In this document: positions 23,601 through 35,200 of the stretch, one piece after another
Layout of the letters: every line of letters starts with the position of its first letter
Numbering within the stretch: the first letter of the stretch is position 1
Origin: Oxyruncus cristatus
Taxonomy: Eukaryota; Chordata; Aves; Passeriformes; Cotingidae
Length of the DNA stretch: 64,000 nucleotides
Direction of reading: 5' to 3'
NCBI GenBank assembly: GCA_013399855.1
Contig: VXAY01002200.1
Span: 401,879-465,878, forward strand
Made by a program: the position numbers and the translations under genes
The notes under the pieces: generated by a model
What the model was told of the DNA's origin: nothing
Seen by the model: the letters and a program-made list of their open reading frames with translations, nothing else
Database searches by the model: none

Positions 23601-24770
23601 GAGACCTGGCAGCTGGAGAGGGAGGGAAAAGCAGGATGGAAGAGAGGAGGAAGAAGACGCCAGGGGAAGGCTTCACTGCGGGGATGGTCACTGGTGGCCC
23701 CCCAGCCACAGAGCTGGAGGGAGGCGAATGTAAAACTGGGGACACCAATGGGGCAAAAGAGCTGGGGTGGAGAGCTGTGTGTGCTTCATCATCTTTCAGC
23801 ACAACAATGCCGTGAGCAAGGGAGGTGAGCAGGTGAAAGCAAAGCTGTGGCAGGGCTGCACACACCAGCACCCGCCCCAGGAGGAAGCCACAGAGCTCTC
23901 TGCGGGCACCACCCAGGCGAGGTGCTGATCCTGCCTGAGAGATGCTCTCATAGGAAAACCAACCAGAGGATGGATGATCCACTTGAGCACAAATGCTGTT
24001 TGGTATCCACCTGCTCAGAATACCCTGCAGTACCAACAGCCATGGGACAAATTCATCAAGGGCAGAACAATAACATTAAATATCTCCCCATGGGTATCAG
24101 ACAAGTCCCATTCTGAGGTCCTGCATCCTACTGCTCCTGCCATCACTATACTTCCAGGTCAGCCTCCAAGAACAATTTATGAGCAGGCAGGCAGAGGTGA
24201 TGAAACAGGATGGATGCTGCACCCAAATGAGCAGCTTTTTTGTCTGAATCAGGGGAAACCCACCTGGTACCCACTGATGGGGGCTGTGAAACACAAAGCT
24301 TGGACCACTGCCAGCCCCTTCCACACTCCCAATGTGAACCTTCTATAGTTAATGCAAGATGCTCTCTTTCACCTGTATTGAAGCACACAGAAGCACTTTT
24401 AACCATCAGATTCCCCCAAGGAGATTGAGGTCTCCTCAGGCATGGTGGTTCAAAGCATGGGCACTTCCTCAGGCTCACACAGCCCACCACCACTGCTGCC
24501 ATTGGCCCAGACTGGTCAGTAGTGAAACCCTAAGGGCTTTTCTCCACAATGCAGGCAGAGGGCAAAGTGAGAGGGAAACCTGGGGACCCACTGACACTCA
24601 ATTCCTCTTCCAACACATCCCTCTTTCCATTAGACGTGGGTGGGTAGAAGGACAGATGCAGACGTGGAGTCCCTTCTGGAACAAGCATAAGCAGACTCTT
24701 CCACATGGCTTTTCAAGTCCAAGCAGAGAGAGGAAGAGTGCACATGCTAGCGGGAGCCCTGCTACAATGC
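20641..24770. other. Unique non-coding sequence
   Basis: No gene is recognised. The stretch contains A runs at 20849-20857 and 22716-22732 (17 A). The AT-rich block at about 23455-23560 ('gtttcctatttaagtagagc', 'gctatttatttaac') has the look of a conserved non-coding element. Frames at 23596-24036 on the minus strand and 23974-24348 on the + strand overlap and are not supported. Confidence 0.45.
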
Positions 24771-25434
24771 CGTGGTGGGTTGGCCCTGGCTGGATGCCAG
24801 GTGCCACCTCCCCCCCCCCCCAANNTGGCCCTGGCTGGCTGCCCGGTCCCACCCCCCCCCCCCAAGCCACTCCTGTCACTCCCCTCATCAGCTGGGGAGA
24901 AAATAGAACAAAAGGGTCATGGGTGCAGATAAGGACAGAGGGAGATCACTCACCAGTTGCTGTCATGGGCAAAACAGACTCGACTTGGGGAAAATAGCTT
25001 AATTTATTTACCAATCAAATCACAGTAGGATAATGAAAAATTAATATCAAATCTTAAAACGCCTTCCCCTTACCCCTCCCTTCTTCATGAGCTCAACGTC
25101 ACTCCCTATTTTCTCTCCCTCTTCCCCACCAGCAGCACAGGGGGACAGGGAATCTGGGCTGCAGTTAGTTCATCACGTGTGTGTCTCTGACACTCCTTCC
25201 TCCCCAGGGAGAAGACTCCTCACACTCCTCCCCTGCTCCATCATGGGGTCCCTTCCACAGAACACTGTCCACCAGAAACTTCTCCAACATAAGTCCTTCT
25301 GCACAGGCTACAGCTCTTCACAAACTGTTCCAGCACAGCATGGGTCCCTTCCGTGAGGTGCAGTACTTCAGGAACAGACTGTTCCACTGTGGGTCCTCCA
25401 TAGGGTCACAAGTCCTGCAAGCAAACTTGTCCTA
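24771..25434 (-). mobile_element. Avian endogenous-retrovirus LTR-like element, family A, copy 2 (with gap)
   Basis: This is the reverse complement of the family at 5835-6668. On the + strand it opens with 'cgtggtgggttggccctggc', contains 'gatcactcaccagttgctgt' and 'acagactcgacttgggg', and has the reverse complement of AATAAA at 25003-25008. Antisense versions of the gctggagcag-type repeats follow. It ends near 'gcaagcaaacttgtcc', so it lacks about 270 bp present at the 5' end of copy 1. Near its 3' end a roughly 45-bp segment with a C12 run is duplicated on both sides of two N bases (24824-24825). No internal retroviral genes are seen next to it. The 212-codon + frame at 24359-24997 crosses the Ns and is spurious. 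Confidence 0.8.
24781..24865. repeat. 45-bp tandem duplication around a 2-N assembly gap
   Basis: The segment beginning 'tggccctggctgg' occurs at 24781 and again at 24826. Each copy is followed by a 'gtcccac'- or 'gtgccac'-like block and a C12 run ending in AA (24810-24821 and 24852-24863). The gap bases are 24824-24825. The first family A copy has only one such block. This is either a real tandem duplication or an assembly join at the homopolymer. Confidence 0.8.
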
Positions 25435-27814
25435 ACTCCCCCGTGGCTCAATTTACCAGTCTCTCATGCTGTCACATAAAAGCTGTGAATGTTTCTAAAA
25501 ATGCTGACCACTTAAAAAGCAAAGATATTCAGAGATCTGAAGTGATACCTTTGCATGAAGTACTAGTCCCGTGAAGTCACCGAAGTCAAGATTCCATCCT
25601 TACATGTAATTACACTCACTGATGTTATTAAAATAGCAGATCTGTTTCTTCTAGGGACTTCTATACAGGAAGTTAGTTGCTATGTGTTTGTCTTCCTTAA
25701 AAATATTTTAAAAATCTTTTTTGCCAATGTCTTAGCAGCGCTCCCTTTTACCAAATTTTCCTCTGAAGTCCAGCAGTCGCTGGGCTCTGAATTTCCTCAT
25801 TTAGAGCTGATGCTGTTGAGTCACCTGTACAGCACCATGGAATTTCAGGAGTACAGACTGGAGTCTTCAGCATCCCCCAAACCACCCACTGCATTTTGCA
25901 GAAGGTGGGTTTTCTGTGTGCCCAAAAGACACATCCCTGAGATGCCACTACAACTTGACTGACCCTAATGAAGAGCTCTGCAGTTCTACTATCAGCAGTC
26001 CTGCCACACCAGCCCTGCCACCAGCTTGCCATCCATCAAGCTTCATTTGGTGGTCACTACTTTATTTGGTGATATTACATGGTACATAGGAACTGTCTGG
26101 GGATTTGATTTCTTCCCAATGTAAGCCCCAGCCTGTTAGCCTTGATAAGGCAACGAATAGCAAACTGTTTGTTCTCTTCTTCTCTTTTTTTCTGTACCCT
26201 TTTTAAGACAAATTAGCATGATTCTTTTATTTTTTAAGCAATCTAGATCAACACAAGTCAAGATTCAGTGCCAGCACATCACACATACCACAAGCAAGCA
26301 TAGCAAGCATTTTATTTTTTTTTTTTAGGGCAATTTTAGCATCAACAAGACTAGAACTGAAGCCTGGATCTTCCTAGCAAGGCTTACATCTACATCCTCC
26401 AATACTGCAGACACCGATGCTGTGCTCTGTGCTGTTCAGGGATGCAGCAAGTCAAGGGAGCCCTGCAAACCACAGGGGAAAGCTCTCCAGCCTACAAAAA
26501 ATGCACCAGGCGTATCCAGGTCTGCCTATCTATGATCTTCCTCTTCAAGGCACTTCTATATCCTCCAGTGATTTTAAAACCCACCACACACTGTTTCAGC
26601 TTTGATGCTCTGCGTTCTCATTATCAACCAACCAATACCAGTATATCCTTTCTTCTTGCAGTAAAACCCCTTTTTTCCCCAGGGGGTAGAGCTGGTAGGA
26701 AGGACAGAACAGACAAGGCATTTACCATTTCATCATAAACGTAAGTATCAGCTCGGATCACTGAGGCTTGCACAGCTCCAGCACATTCCCATCAGCTGCA
26801 AACACCAGCCCAGTAACATCCCCGTCAGGCTGCAGTTGCAGGGGTATTTGGTTTAGCATCCGCAGGGGAGGAAATCATCAGCTTACATCACAGCAGAGAG
26901 TGACCAATTTGTGGTCAGCTGAACTACTCCCAAGAGCCAAAAAACCAAGTGCATTGCAGTAATGTCGGAAATTTGGATTCAGAACATGTTGAGACACTCA
27001 ACCTCAGCAGGACTGACAGGGGCAGAAGCCATGCCAGAATCTGGATGCAAGGACTGCAGGAATGCTGGGCCAGGAGGGATGTCAGCCACCCAGCCCTGAA
27101 CCCTCTCTTGGCTTGTTTGTCTTTGTGCCGCTCTCCAAGGCAACATGGGCAGTGTTGCCAAGAGCAAGCAGGACTCGGCCACAGTTCCAAGCGGCGAGCA
27201 CCACTTGCCCCACCATCCGGGGAGGGCTGCTGTGCTTCTAACAAAGAGGTTTCTAATGCTTTTTGGGCCAGCTCCAGCATCACTCATTCTCCTTCACCAC
27301 CACCACCAGGAGCTGGAACCTACACTTTTGAGAAATGCCAGCCTACCCCGCTGCTACCAGGCATGGCACAGATGATGCACGGGATGATGGTGTCCAGGGA
27401 AGCACTTCCCTGTATGCAAGTTGGGTACTGTTATTGGACATGGAGTGACATCGTGTGCTGCACTCTTCACATCAACTTCCTGGATGTCTCAAATCTGCTC
27501 TGTTCCCTTCAAGTCTCAACTCTACCATGTGCTCAACCTCCAGCTCCTTTCCTTGCCCTCCTTCCTCCTGCATGCCATGTGTTATCCATGCAAACTTGCA
27601 TAGCCATACTCTGAAATAAATCTGGAGACACTTCAGCATTTTTTCTAAGAGAAGTTCCTTGTCCCAGCTCTCAGTGGGGACACAAAAGTTGTGGCTACAA
27701 AACTGACCACACGATGAGCTGCAGCACAGTCAACGTCAGGAGAGCAAAGATACTACTGAAGCATCCCATCAAACCATGGCCTGACACCTCTGGGCTGTTG
27801 TTTTTCCCTAGGTT
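25435..27814. other. Unique non-coding sequence
   Basis: No gene or repeat is recognised. It contains T runs (26309-26328) and a short (CAC)n run at about 27296-27309. The 221-codon + frame at 26949-27614 overlaps minus-strand frames of 102 and 119 codons and shows no recognisable domain. Confidence 0.45.
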
Positions 27815-28450
27815 TAACATATGCAAATCTTCCAGGTATTCCTCATAAGAAAATTTTCCCAAACAGAAGATCCATCTTTCCAAGCCTCCTGCTTTCATAT
27901 TTAAAATAGAGGGGCTGAGACTGGATGCTGTATTTGAAATGAGGTTTTACAGGACAATGAAGTGTGAAGAGGTAGAATTACCTTTGCCATTTTTCTCTGG
28001 GGTCTTAAAGATCTGCCTGTCTTGCAACAGCATCTGACTGGCAATTCACAACCAGCTCGTGATTCACTGCAGCTCACAGATCCCTTTCTGGAGTTAACCT
28101 GCTCATTTTGAGAGTTATTCATTTTGGGTATGTCCATCCATTTTCCAAGAGTGCTTTGCACTTGTCTTTATTGAATTTATTTTTCTTGTCTTTAAGCAAG
28201 AATTTATTTTTCTTGTCTTTACCTGCAGCTCATTAAGGCAACTATAAGAGTAGATGTTATTACCTAAAGTACCTATCACGTCTCTGGCTGCATTTCATCT
28301 TCTGCATCCTCTGCAGTCTCCCATCTAATCTGCTACTGGCTCACAAAATGCCTTCCTGACCCAACAGAGAGCTATTTCTTTTAGCTTCTTAAGAACCCAC
28401 TTATGATGATGTCATCTTCAGCACATTTCCCGAGTTTGTTTACTGAGCCG
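27815..28450 (-). mobile_element. Old CR1-family LINE fragment
   Basis: The + strand shows, in the correct order, decayed blocks of the antisense of a CR1-type ORF2 region downstream of the reverse-transcriptase core. These are 'attcctcataagaaaa' (27839), 'ggctgagactggatgctgta' (27911), 'aaccagctcgtgattcactg' (28052), 'cacagatccctttctgg' (28076), 'tttgcacttgtctttattga' (28156), and 'agcacatttcccgagtttgt' (28420). No open frame survives. Divergence is much higher than in the other CR1 copies, so the insertion is probably ancient. The boundaries are estimates. It carries a 27-bp tandem duplication at 28174-28221. Confidence 0.65.
28174..28221. repeat. 27-bp tandem duplication in CR1 remnant
   Basis: The unit starting AATTTATTTTTCTTGTCTTT at 28174 repeats at 28201. 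At least 21 of 27 bases of the second copy are present before divergence. It probably arose by slippage after the CR1 inserted. Confidence 0.9.
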
Positions 28451-28850
28451 TTGGGATTTCCTTGAGAACTACTCAACAGTTTTTAGAACTTTTTTTGGTA
28501 AAGTCACTAAAATGAGACTTGGTATGAGATTGCCTAGTAGTTCTGCAAGCTCTCCATCCTCCTCCTCCTCCACACCAGGAGGTATCACAGCTAAGAGCTG
28601 GCAACTCAAGACAATACCTCAAGTTACTTGAAATTTTCCTTCAAGTCAGATCAAGCAGATCATCCAGTCCACATTCAGGATTACCATCACCATTTTTCAA
28701 GTCTCACCTACTCAGTTGTCTCTCCATTTCTGTTTCCCTTGGCTAAGCTAAGACTCCAGGGCTGCAGGCATATACTAAAAAAAAAAACATGCCCAAAGGG
28801 TTAATACTTGTTATTTTCATGATCTTTAAATCCCAAATATGATTTCCACT
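28451..28850. other. Unique non-coding sequence
   Basis: No gene or repeat is recognised, apart from a (TCC)n run at 28556-28570 and a 10-bp A run near 28778. It separates the old CR1 from the solo LTR. Confidence 0.5.
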
Positions 28851-29463
28851 TGTGCTGGTTTCATGTGGGATAGAGTTAATTTTCTTCACAGTGGATAGTA
28901 TGGGCTATGTTTTGGATTTGTACTGAACACAGGGTGTTCATGTGTTTTTTTCAGATGTCTCAAGAGAGAGATGTTTTTGTTATTGCTGAGCAGGACTTAC
29001 ACAGATTCAAGACCTTTTCTGCTTTCCGTGCCACCACGCTAGCAGGGAAGTTGAGAGTGCATGGGAGGCTGGAAGGAGACACAGCCAGGACAGGTGACTC
29101 AAACTGACCAAAGGGATAGTCCATTACATATGAACATGCTCTGTATATAAAATGTGGGGAAGAAGAAGCAGGAAGGGAGGTTTGGAGTGATGGAGTTTGT
29201 CTTCCCAAGTAACCGTGATGCGTGATGGGGCCCTGCTCTCCTGGAGGTGGCTGAACACCCGCCTGCCCATGGGAAGTGTGAATTAATTCTTTGTTTTTCC
29301 TTGCTTGTGTTCACGGCTTTTGCTTTCTTTATTAAGCTGTCTTTATCTCAACCCATGAGTTTTCTGGCTTTTGCCCTTCCAGTTCTCTCCCTGGTCCTGC
29401 TGCTGGGGGAGTGAGCAAGCGGCTGCGTGGTACTTACCTGCTGGCTGGGGTTAAACCTCGACA
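28851..29463 (+). mobile_element. Solo LTR of an avian endogenous retrovirus, family B
   Basis: The 613-bp unit begins TGTGCTGGTTTCATGTGGGA and ends GGGGTTAAACCTCGACA, so it has the TG...CA termini of an LTR. I recognise it as a common avian ERV LTR by 'gatagagttaattttcttca', 'caaactgaccaaagggatag', 'gtcttcccaagtaaccgtga' and 'gtctttatctcaacccatga'. A TATA box (TATATAAAA) lies at 29144-29152, and a weak poly(A) signal (ATTAAG, expected ATTAAA) at 29331-29336. The order U3-TATA-R-poly(A)-U5 is therefore intact for + orientation. No internal viral genes flank it, so it most likely formed by recombination between the two LTRs of a provirus. The 5-bp flanks (CCACT and CGCTT) do not match exactly, so the target-site duplication has decayed or is absent. 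Confidence 0.9.
29144..29152 (+). promoter_or_regulatory. TATA box of solo LTR
   Basis: TATATAAAA, correctly placed in the middle of the LTR. Any current activity is unknown. Confidence 0.6.
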
Positions 29464-30570
29464 CGCTTTGAAAAGAGAACACTTCATTTAACAGACACAG
29501 TGGCTCTGACAGGTAATGCAGGGTTTTGAAGGAAATTTAAAAAAAAGGAAGCAAGGGGAGAAAGAAAAATAACACTTCCAGAAAGTTTTCCGAAGGAAAT
29601 GACTAACCACTTGTTATTAAATGATAAATCACAGTCCTCAGGAAGTGGCATTGTCTGTGTCTATTTTTAATGAAAAAACACCCCTGTCAATGGCACAAAG
29701 GCTGAATGGGACATGTCTGTGGACAGTGGGAGTGTTCAGTGGGAGCCATCATCTCATTCCTGGTAATCCTATCACTTATCAACAACCAAAATAGGATGAA
29801 AAGAACATGGTCTAGAGAAAAAAAACTGCACCCAGGCCAACAAACAAGGGCTACTGCTCTCCATGGATGGAAGACAGAAGAAACAATAGTGATCAAGTGG
29901 AGGAACCAGATCCTGAGTATAATCTTAGGCTTTGCTTGTTTTCCACGAGGGATGCACATGAAGCCACCAGGAAGCAAATCTGTGCTGATCCCAATGTCCT
30001 CATAGAGGTTTAGGTGACCTCCCACATACACAGAGGATGCAACATCCTTTGTATCCCCAAGATATGGACACATTGGGCACAAAGCCACATGAAACCTCTC
30101 GGATTCTTTTCCCTGGGGTCTGCCACCAAGACAAGGCAGTAATTAGCCTCATTTTATGCTGATAAGTGAGTCCCAGATTCCTGTGGAAAACTGACTTGCT
30201 GACTGGGAGTAGGCACACAGCATCAAGGGAAGGGAAGCAAAAGACAGCAGAGCTGGCTGGAGGGTCAGCTACAGGCACAGCATCAAAACCAAATCAGAGG
30301 GATCACAAGCTCCCAGACACCCAGCCATCATGCAGCAAGCCTCCTTGCACACCACTTCTGGTATCTTGTGCCAAGCCCAACCAGCTCCCTAGTCCCAGAC
30401 AAACACTGCTGAGCCTGAGCCACGGGGTTCAGCTGCAGACCCATGTTTACCATGCTTTCAAGCCAACTCTGTCCCAAACCCACATATACCTGCAAACTTT
30501 TCAAACTGCACCAGCAACGAGCAGGAACCTATGGCTGATGTACTGAAATCCAATGTGTTAGGCCTAATTT
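29464..30570. other. Unique non-coding sequence
   Basis: No gene or repeat is recognised. A 133-codon minus frame (29687-30088) overlaps a 99-codon + frame, and neither shows a domain. Confidence 0.45.
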
Positions 30571-30734
30571 TACCGTGAGGGTGATCAAGCTTGCTGAGGA
30601 AGATTGTGGAGTCTCCATCTGTGGAGATACGCAGGAACCATCTGGACGTGGTCCTGGACAACTGGCTGTAACTATCTACCAGATCAAATCCATAGGTCCC
30701 TTCCAGCTTCAACCATCCTGTGACTCTGTAATTA
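30571..30734 (+). mobile_element. CR1 LINE 3' fragment
   Basis: Sense-strand CR1 blocks are seen in order: 'taccgtgagggtgatcaa', 'gattgtggagtctccatct', 'ggagatacgcaggaacc', 'ctggacgtggtcctgga', 'gtcccttccagcttcaacca', and the terminal 'cctgtgactctgta'. A small internal deletion removes the usual 'cactggaacaggttgccc' stretch. It is moderately decayed and has no open frame. Confidence 0.85.
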
Positions 30735-32089
30735 CAAAGCAATCCTGCATGTTAAATTAGCTTTCACTGACCTGGTGCAAAAAACCCTGTAATTATTCAA
30801 CTTCTCAACTATTTCTGACATTCTTTCCATAGATGAGGTTGAAGCTTTTTTCCCCCCTTCCTTTTAATAGGAATGCAACCCCACAGTTCGCAGCAGATTA
30901 TAAAACATGCACACAGACATCACTCTTCCAAAACAGTGCCTGAAAGTGTTTGTTTGATTTTTTTTTCTTCCCACCCATAAACCACCACCCTGCTGGTCTC
31001 ATTCATTGTGTGGCATTTTGCAATGAAGCGTAAAAATGGTATAAATCATAGCTCTGAAAAAACACAAACTTCTCTGAGGTTTGAAATAACCATTTGGAAG
31101 GAAAACTTCCAGGAGCCAGAGGGACTGACAGGGCTGGAGACTGAAGTCCTTGTTTTCAAAGGCCAAGTGTATCCCAATATATCCCTTGGACAGCTGCCCC
31201 AAGCCAAAGTTATAATACTTTATTCTTCAGCTCAAGTAGCAAGAAGGAGATTTGGTACAAAATCAGGACAAACACCTAAAGAGAATGGGGAGGTTTAGCG
31301 GGCAAACGTGTTGTAAATCTAATGAGAGCCTTGAGCTCCAACTACAGCTTCGATGAGGATGTCTGAAGCCTCAGCCGCCTCTCATCTCCAGGATACTGCA
31401 GAGGTTGTGACCAGAATGACCAGGTAAGGGCACCCATCCCTCACAGGCAGCACCTGAGGGCCCTGCGCCTGCACTCACCCGTGGCACAGTGTTGTTCAGC
31501 AACAGGCAGAAACGCAGAGATCTGCAAAGGCTATGTCAAAAAATAGAAATCATTATCATCTTTACGTTTTCGGGCCAAACCCCACTGGAGAAAATTACCT
31601 GCTACATAAATCAAGCTCTTTGTCCACCTCCGTAGATTCAGTTCTTCTTGTGGAAGGGGAGCTCTGTCAGAGTTGGGAAAAAACGTGAGGCTCTTTTTTA
31701 AGATAAATGTTTTAGCAGAGATTTGCCAAAGTCTTTAGAATCCCTCTGCTTTAGTGGTAAAACATTAATAATTTAAACACCTCCTTTTAAATTAGGAAGA
31801 GCACTAAAAGAAACTATTGAAAGAGAAAAAGCATCAAGCTCGCCACCACCTCCAACTGACATTTTCTCTCAAACCTCAAAAGTGGTTTCAGCAACTTGGA
31901 AACGAGAACTTTACCTTATTCTTGCCTGTCCTTCCCTCACATTTTGTCTGCCATTAATCTTCCAGGCACACCACTCATTCTGGTACAGAAAGCCCCAGGA
32001 TGCTGCAATCAGGAGCAGCAGTGGTGTGAGCAGTTGCAAAGCGTTTCACAGGGCATGTGAAACATTTTGTGTTTACTGTTACATTAGCA
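30735..32089. other. Unique non-coding sequence
   Basis: No gene or repeat is recognised. The 96-codon frame at 31008-31298 shows no family resemblance. Confidence 0.45.
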
Positions 32090-32136
32090 GGATAGGATAG
32101 GATAGGATAGGATAGGATAGGATAGGATAGGATAGG
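32090..32136. repeat. (GATAG)n microsatellite, about 9 copies
   Basis: A perfect pentanucleotide array of about 47 bp. It sits just upstream of a possible CR1 tail, a position where avian CR1 3' octamer repeats often mutate into GATAG-like arrays. It is therefore probably CR1-derived. Confidence 0.95.
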
Positions 32137-32138
32137 AA

Positions 32139-32160
32139 ACAATAGTCAGACAATAGTCAG
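32139..32160. repeat. 11-bp tandem duplication
   Basis: ACAATAGTCAG occurs twice in exact tandem, directly after the GATAG array. Confidence 0.95.
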
Positions 32161-32215
32161 AAGAGATCTATAAACATCATCTAGTTCAACTGCAAGTACT
32201 TTGTATTAGAAGAGC
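32160..32215 (-). mobile_element. Possible CR1 LINE tail
   Basis: 'ataaacatcatctagttcaa' and 'ctgcaagtac' resemble the antisense CR1 block 'agatcatctagtccaactgc'. Together with the adjacent GATAG array this suggests a very short, decayed CR1 3' end. Only about 30 bp are alignable by eye. Confidence 0.45.
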
Positions 32216-35200
32216 AAGGGGAGAGAGAAAGAAAATAATTATCAATCAGTGATTGATCTTTATTCTTCTTGCTCATCAATAATCTCAGACTCATGTTCAT
32301 GGTGAAGTTCCCTGCTTACTCAAAGCCAGTGTGCCTCTGCCAGTCTCAGCTACCAATACCATTTCTTATCAGCACGTTTCATTCTTTCCCATTCTCTCGA
32401 GAGCTCTGCAAAGTGAAAAAAAAGGATATTATCTTCATACTTAAGAAGCAAAAAAGGCTGTCAGAGATAGATCTACCTCACTATTGAGGCTTTTGCAACA
32501 GCAAGCAGCCCAAGGTGTAGTGCTGCCTAAACATGCCCCATCAGGTGACCCCAGCTCCTTCAGCAGCAGCCGGCCAGGGGCAAGCCTCTGTCCTGGTATT
32601 GAGGTGGCCAGATAAGAGCACACACTTGGAGACACATCCCCCTCTTCCATGCAGATGTACAAACTTCAGATGACCAGTCCAAATTTGCAAAGATGTGTAG
32701 GGCCAGGGAACATCAACCATTTACTCCCCATCACGGCTCCTCTTGGGCATTCAGCTCAACCAGCCAAGCTGAAGCTGCATTGATCTGAGTCCCCAGTGCA
32801 GCTGTGTAAGCACCTGAAGAGTGCAACCTTATGTCTCTCTAAAGGGTGCTTAAACACATGCTATTCTTCAGGGGAAGGAAAAAAGGAGGATTAGCAATTC
32901 AAACCCACATGCCAGCTGATCCAGTGACCAAGTGCCATCCTCCGATAGCTTTTCTAGACTGTCATGAACTTTAAACTCTTTTTTTTGTCTCCTATTCCCA
33001 GCAGCTCCTAAACAGTGTGAGCTAAATATTTATAGAAGAGTCACTGTTTGTTTAAGTTTCAATCCATATTCGCTGAGGTCCAATATGCCCAGATCCCAAA
33101 ATGACAGCTGATTACAGAAGAGCCTGAAAACACAGCAGAGGGGACCCTGACGCTTACCAGACCTTTCATCTGGACACTTACGCCGGTGGTTGTTTTGGGG
33201 AGCCTTTCCCAGCTTCTTTGAAAAGAAGAGGAACTGCAGCTCTTGCTAGCTAAGGTCCACATTTAATCAGATGCTTTGGCACAGCTCTGCGCAATGACAC
33301 AGAGCCCCAGGTCTTGGGGAGCTCCCACTCTGCTCCGGACCACACTCCTCCCCAGCTTGCAGCGAGGCAGTTGGATTGCTGCTGGAAATGCAACCAAGGC
33401 ACCCAAGCTCCTGCACAGTAGGCACTAAGACACAATGAGAACACCCCAAACACCTGTGCCACAGGTGGGGCACGGCACAATGTCACTCCAGCTCAACAAG
33501 TCCTATCCTGAACAATCTCTTCTGGACTCAGCAACAGCTTTTCCATAGTTTCCACTCCAGTGGAACAACAAAGTCCTCCCATACCTTACAGAAGAACTGA
33601 GAATACCCAAACTTTTTGGCTAACTGAACAACCTGTCAGAAGTTGAAAAGACGCCTGTACATGCTGACACACTACTGCCATAAGGTAGCCAAGTCCAACA
33701 AGTCATGCAGCAGAGGACAAAAGCACCTTCTTAATGCATGGTGTTACACACATAAGGCAGGAAAAAAACATGACTGTGCTTCAGGCTGGTAATTCCCTTT
33801 GTTTTTATGGTTTTGCATACAAGTTCCTGTATAGACAGTAGAGCAGGTGCTTAGTCACCTCAGATGTGTGAGAGGTTGGGATGTTTTTGCTCAAGTCCAG
33901 TTACCTCAAACCCAGCACCGGCCATGAATGGCCCCTCAGATGACTGCATGTTGCTGACTCAAAACCCCCACTGACAGCTATTGCTGTGCTCATCCCATCA
34001 GGATCAACTCTTCATCAGCACTGCAGCAAGATGGGATTCAGTAACATTGCTCTGTCCTGGGGTTCTCCAGGATACAGCGGGACTTGTCCTCCCCGGCACA
34101 GGGTGTTTCAAGGCATTTAGCCCCAGTAAAATAGAATATATGGTTTTAAGCAAGAGGATGACTTTTGTCATGAGGTGGATCTCAAGGACAGGTCTGCACG
34201 CTGCCATTCATTAGGAGTCTTGGTATCCAGCGTGAGGGCCCTTGCATGGATGAAGGACCTGATGGTGCAGATGGATGTGCCAATGCCACGCATGCACTCG
34301 CAGCACACGCTCACCCTCACACGTGCTCTCCATCCTGGTGTGCCTGTGTGCACACACAGCGGAAAGTGCCCGATGAGGACGTGCTCATGTGTACACTCAT
34401 GGGATATTAAGGAGTACAGAGGCCCACCACCAGCCAGCCAAGCTGGCAGATGAGATTAAAGAGGAGACTGCAACATGGAGCCTGGAAATAATGAGAAGCA
34501 CTTCCATCAGTGAAACTGCAATTACCCAGTCAGCAACAGCCTTGCATCTCGGTGGAGCAAGCAAAACTACTTATTAGAGAGATGCCTTTACTGTGATCTG
34601 ACTTTTAGAGAAAGGAGAGGAGCTGCCCTGGCTTTCCCATATTTTATTTCTGCAACTCTCAGTGAAAAGACCTGTTATTAGAAGTGCAGGCCTTACCACA
34701 CACAGCACCATGGCTGGTGGGTCTACTGGAGCCAGCCACGACTGGGAGGCCGAAGGTACAAACTTACAACCAAGAAGCCTCCAAAACCACAGCTGGTCTG
34801 CTCCAGCATCATCCACACAATTAATGCCATGGGTTTACTTTACTGATGCTTCACGGAAGAAAATTTTACTAGGGCATGGAAGAGAGACAGTTTCTCATTT
34901 TAAATCACCTGGTTCTAAAAAAGAAAAAATAAAGGGAAAACAAGAAGAAATACAGCCCCCCTCTTCCCCCTTTTACATAAATATTGGATCTGAGCGCTCT
35001 ATGCTCTTAAGAAGTTAAAAATAGGAAATAATATCAAGTCTGTGTGCTGCATCTTTTATCAAAGCCTTTTATAAACATCAAAACCAGCTCCTTTGCGTTC
35101 TTTTATACTTTCCTGCTGTCACCCACAATTCATAAAAGGGGTCTACAGAGATACAAAGGGTAAGGCACTTTCCAGTACTGTCAGAGAGTCTGGGACAAAA

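Noticed and set aside
23974..24348. Possible retroviral internal sequence next to the minus-strand LTR
   Set aside because: The frame has no recognisable retroviral motif, and the sequence on both sides of the LTR looks unique.
24359..24997. 212-codon + strand frame
   Set aside because: It runs into the minus-strand LTR element and crosses two N bases and two C12 runs, so the frame is not reliable.
26949..27614. 221-codon + strand frame
   Set aside because: It overlaps two minus-strand frames over 100 codons, has no recognisable domain and no splice or start context that stands out.
32090..32136. CRISPR-like or other array
   Set aside because: The repeats are contiguous GATAG pentamers without spacers. 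This is a eukaryotic microsatellite.
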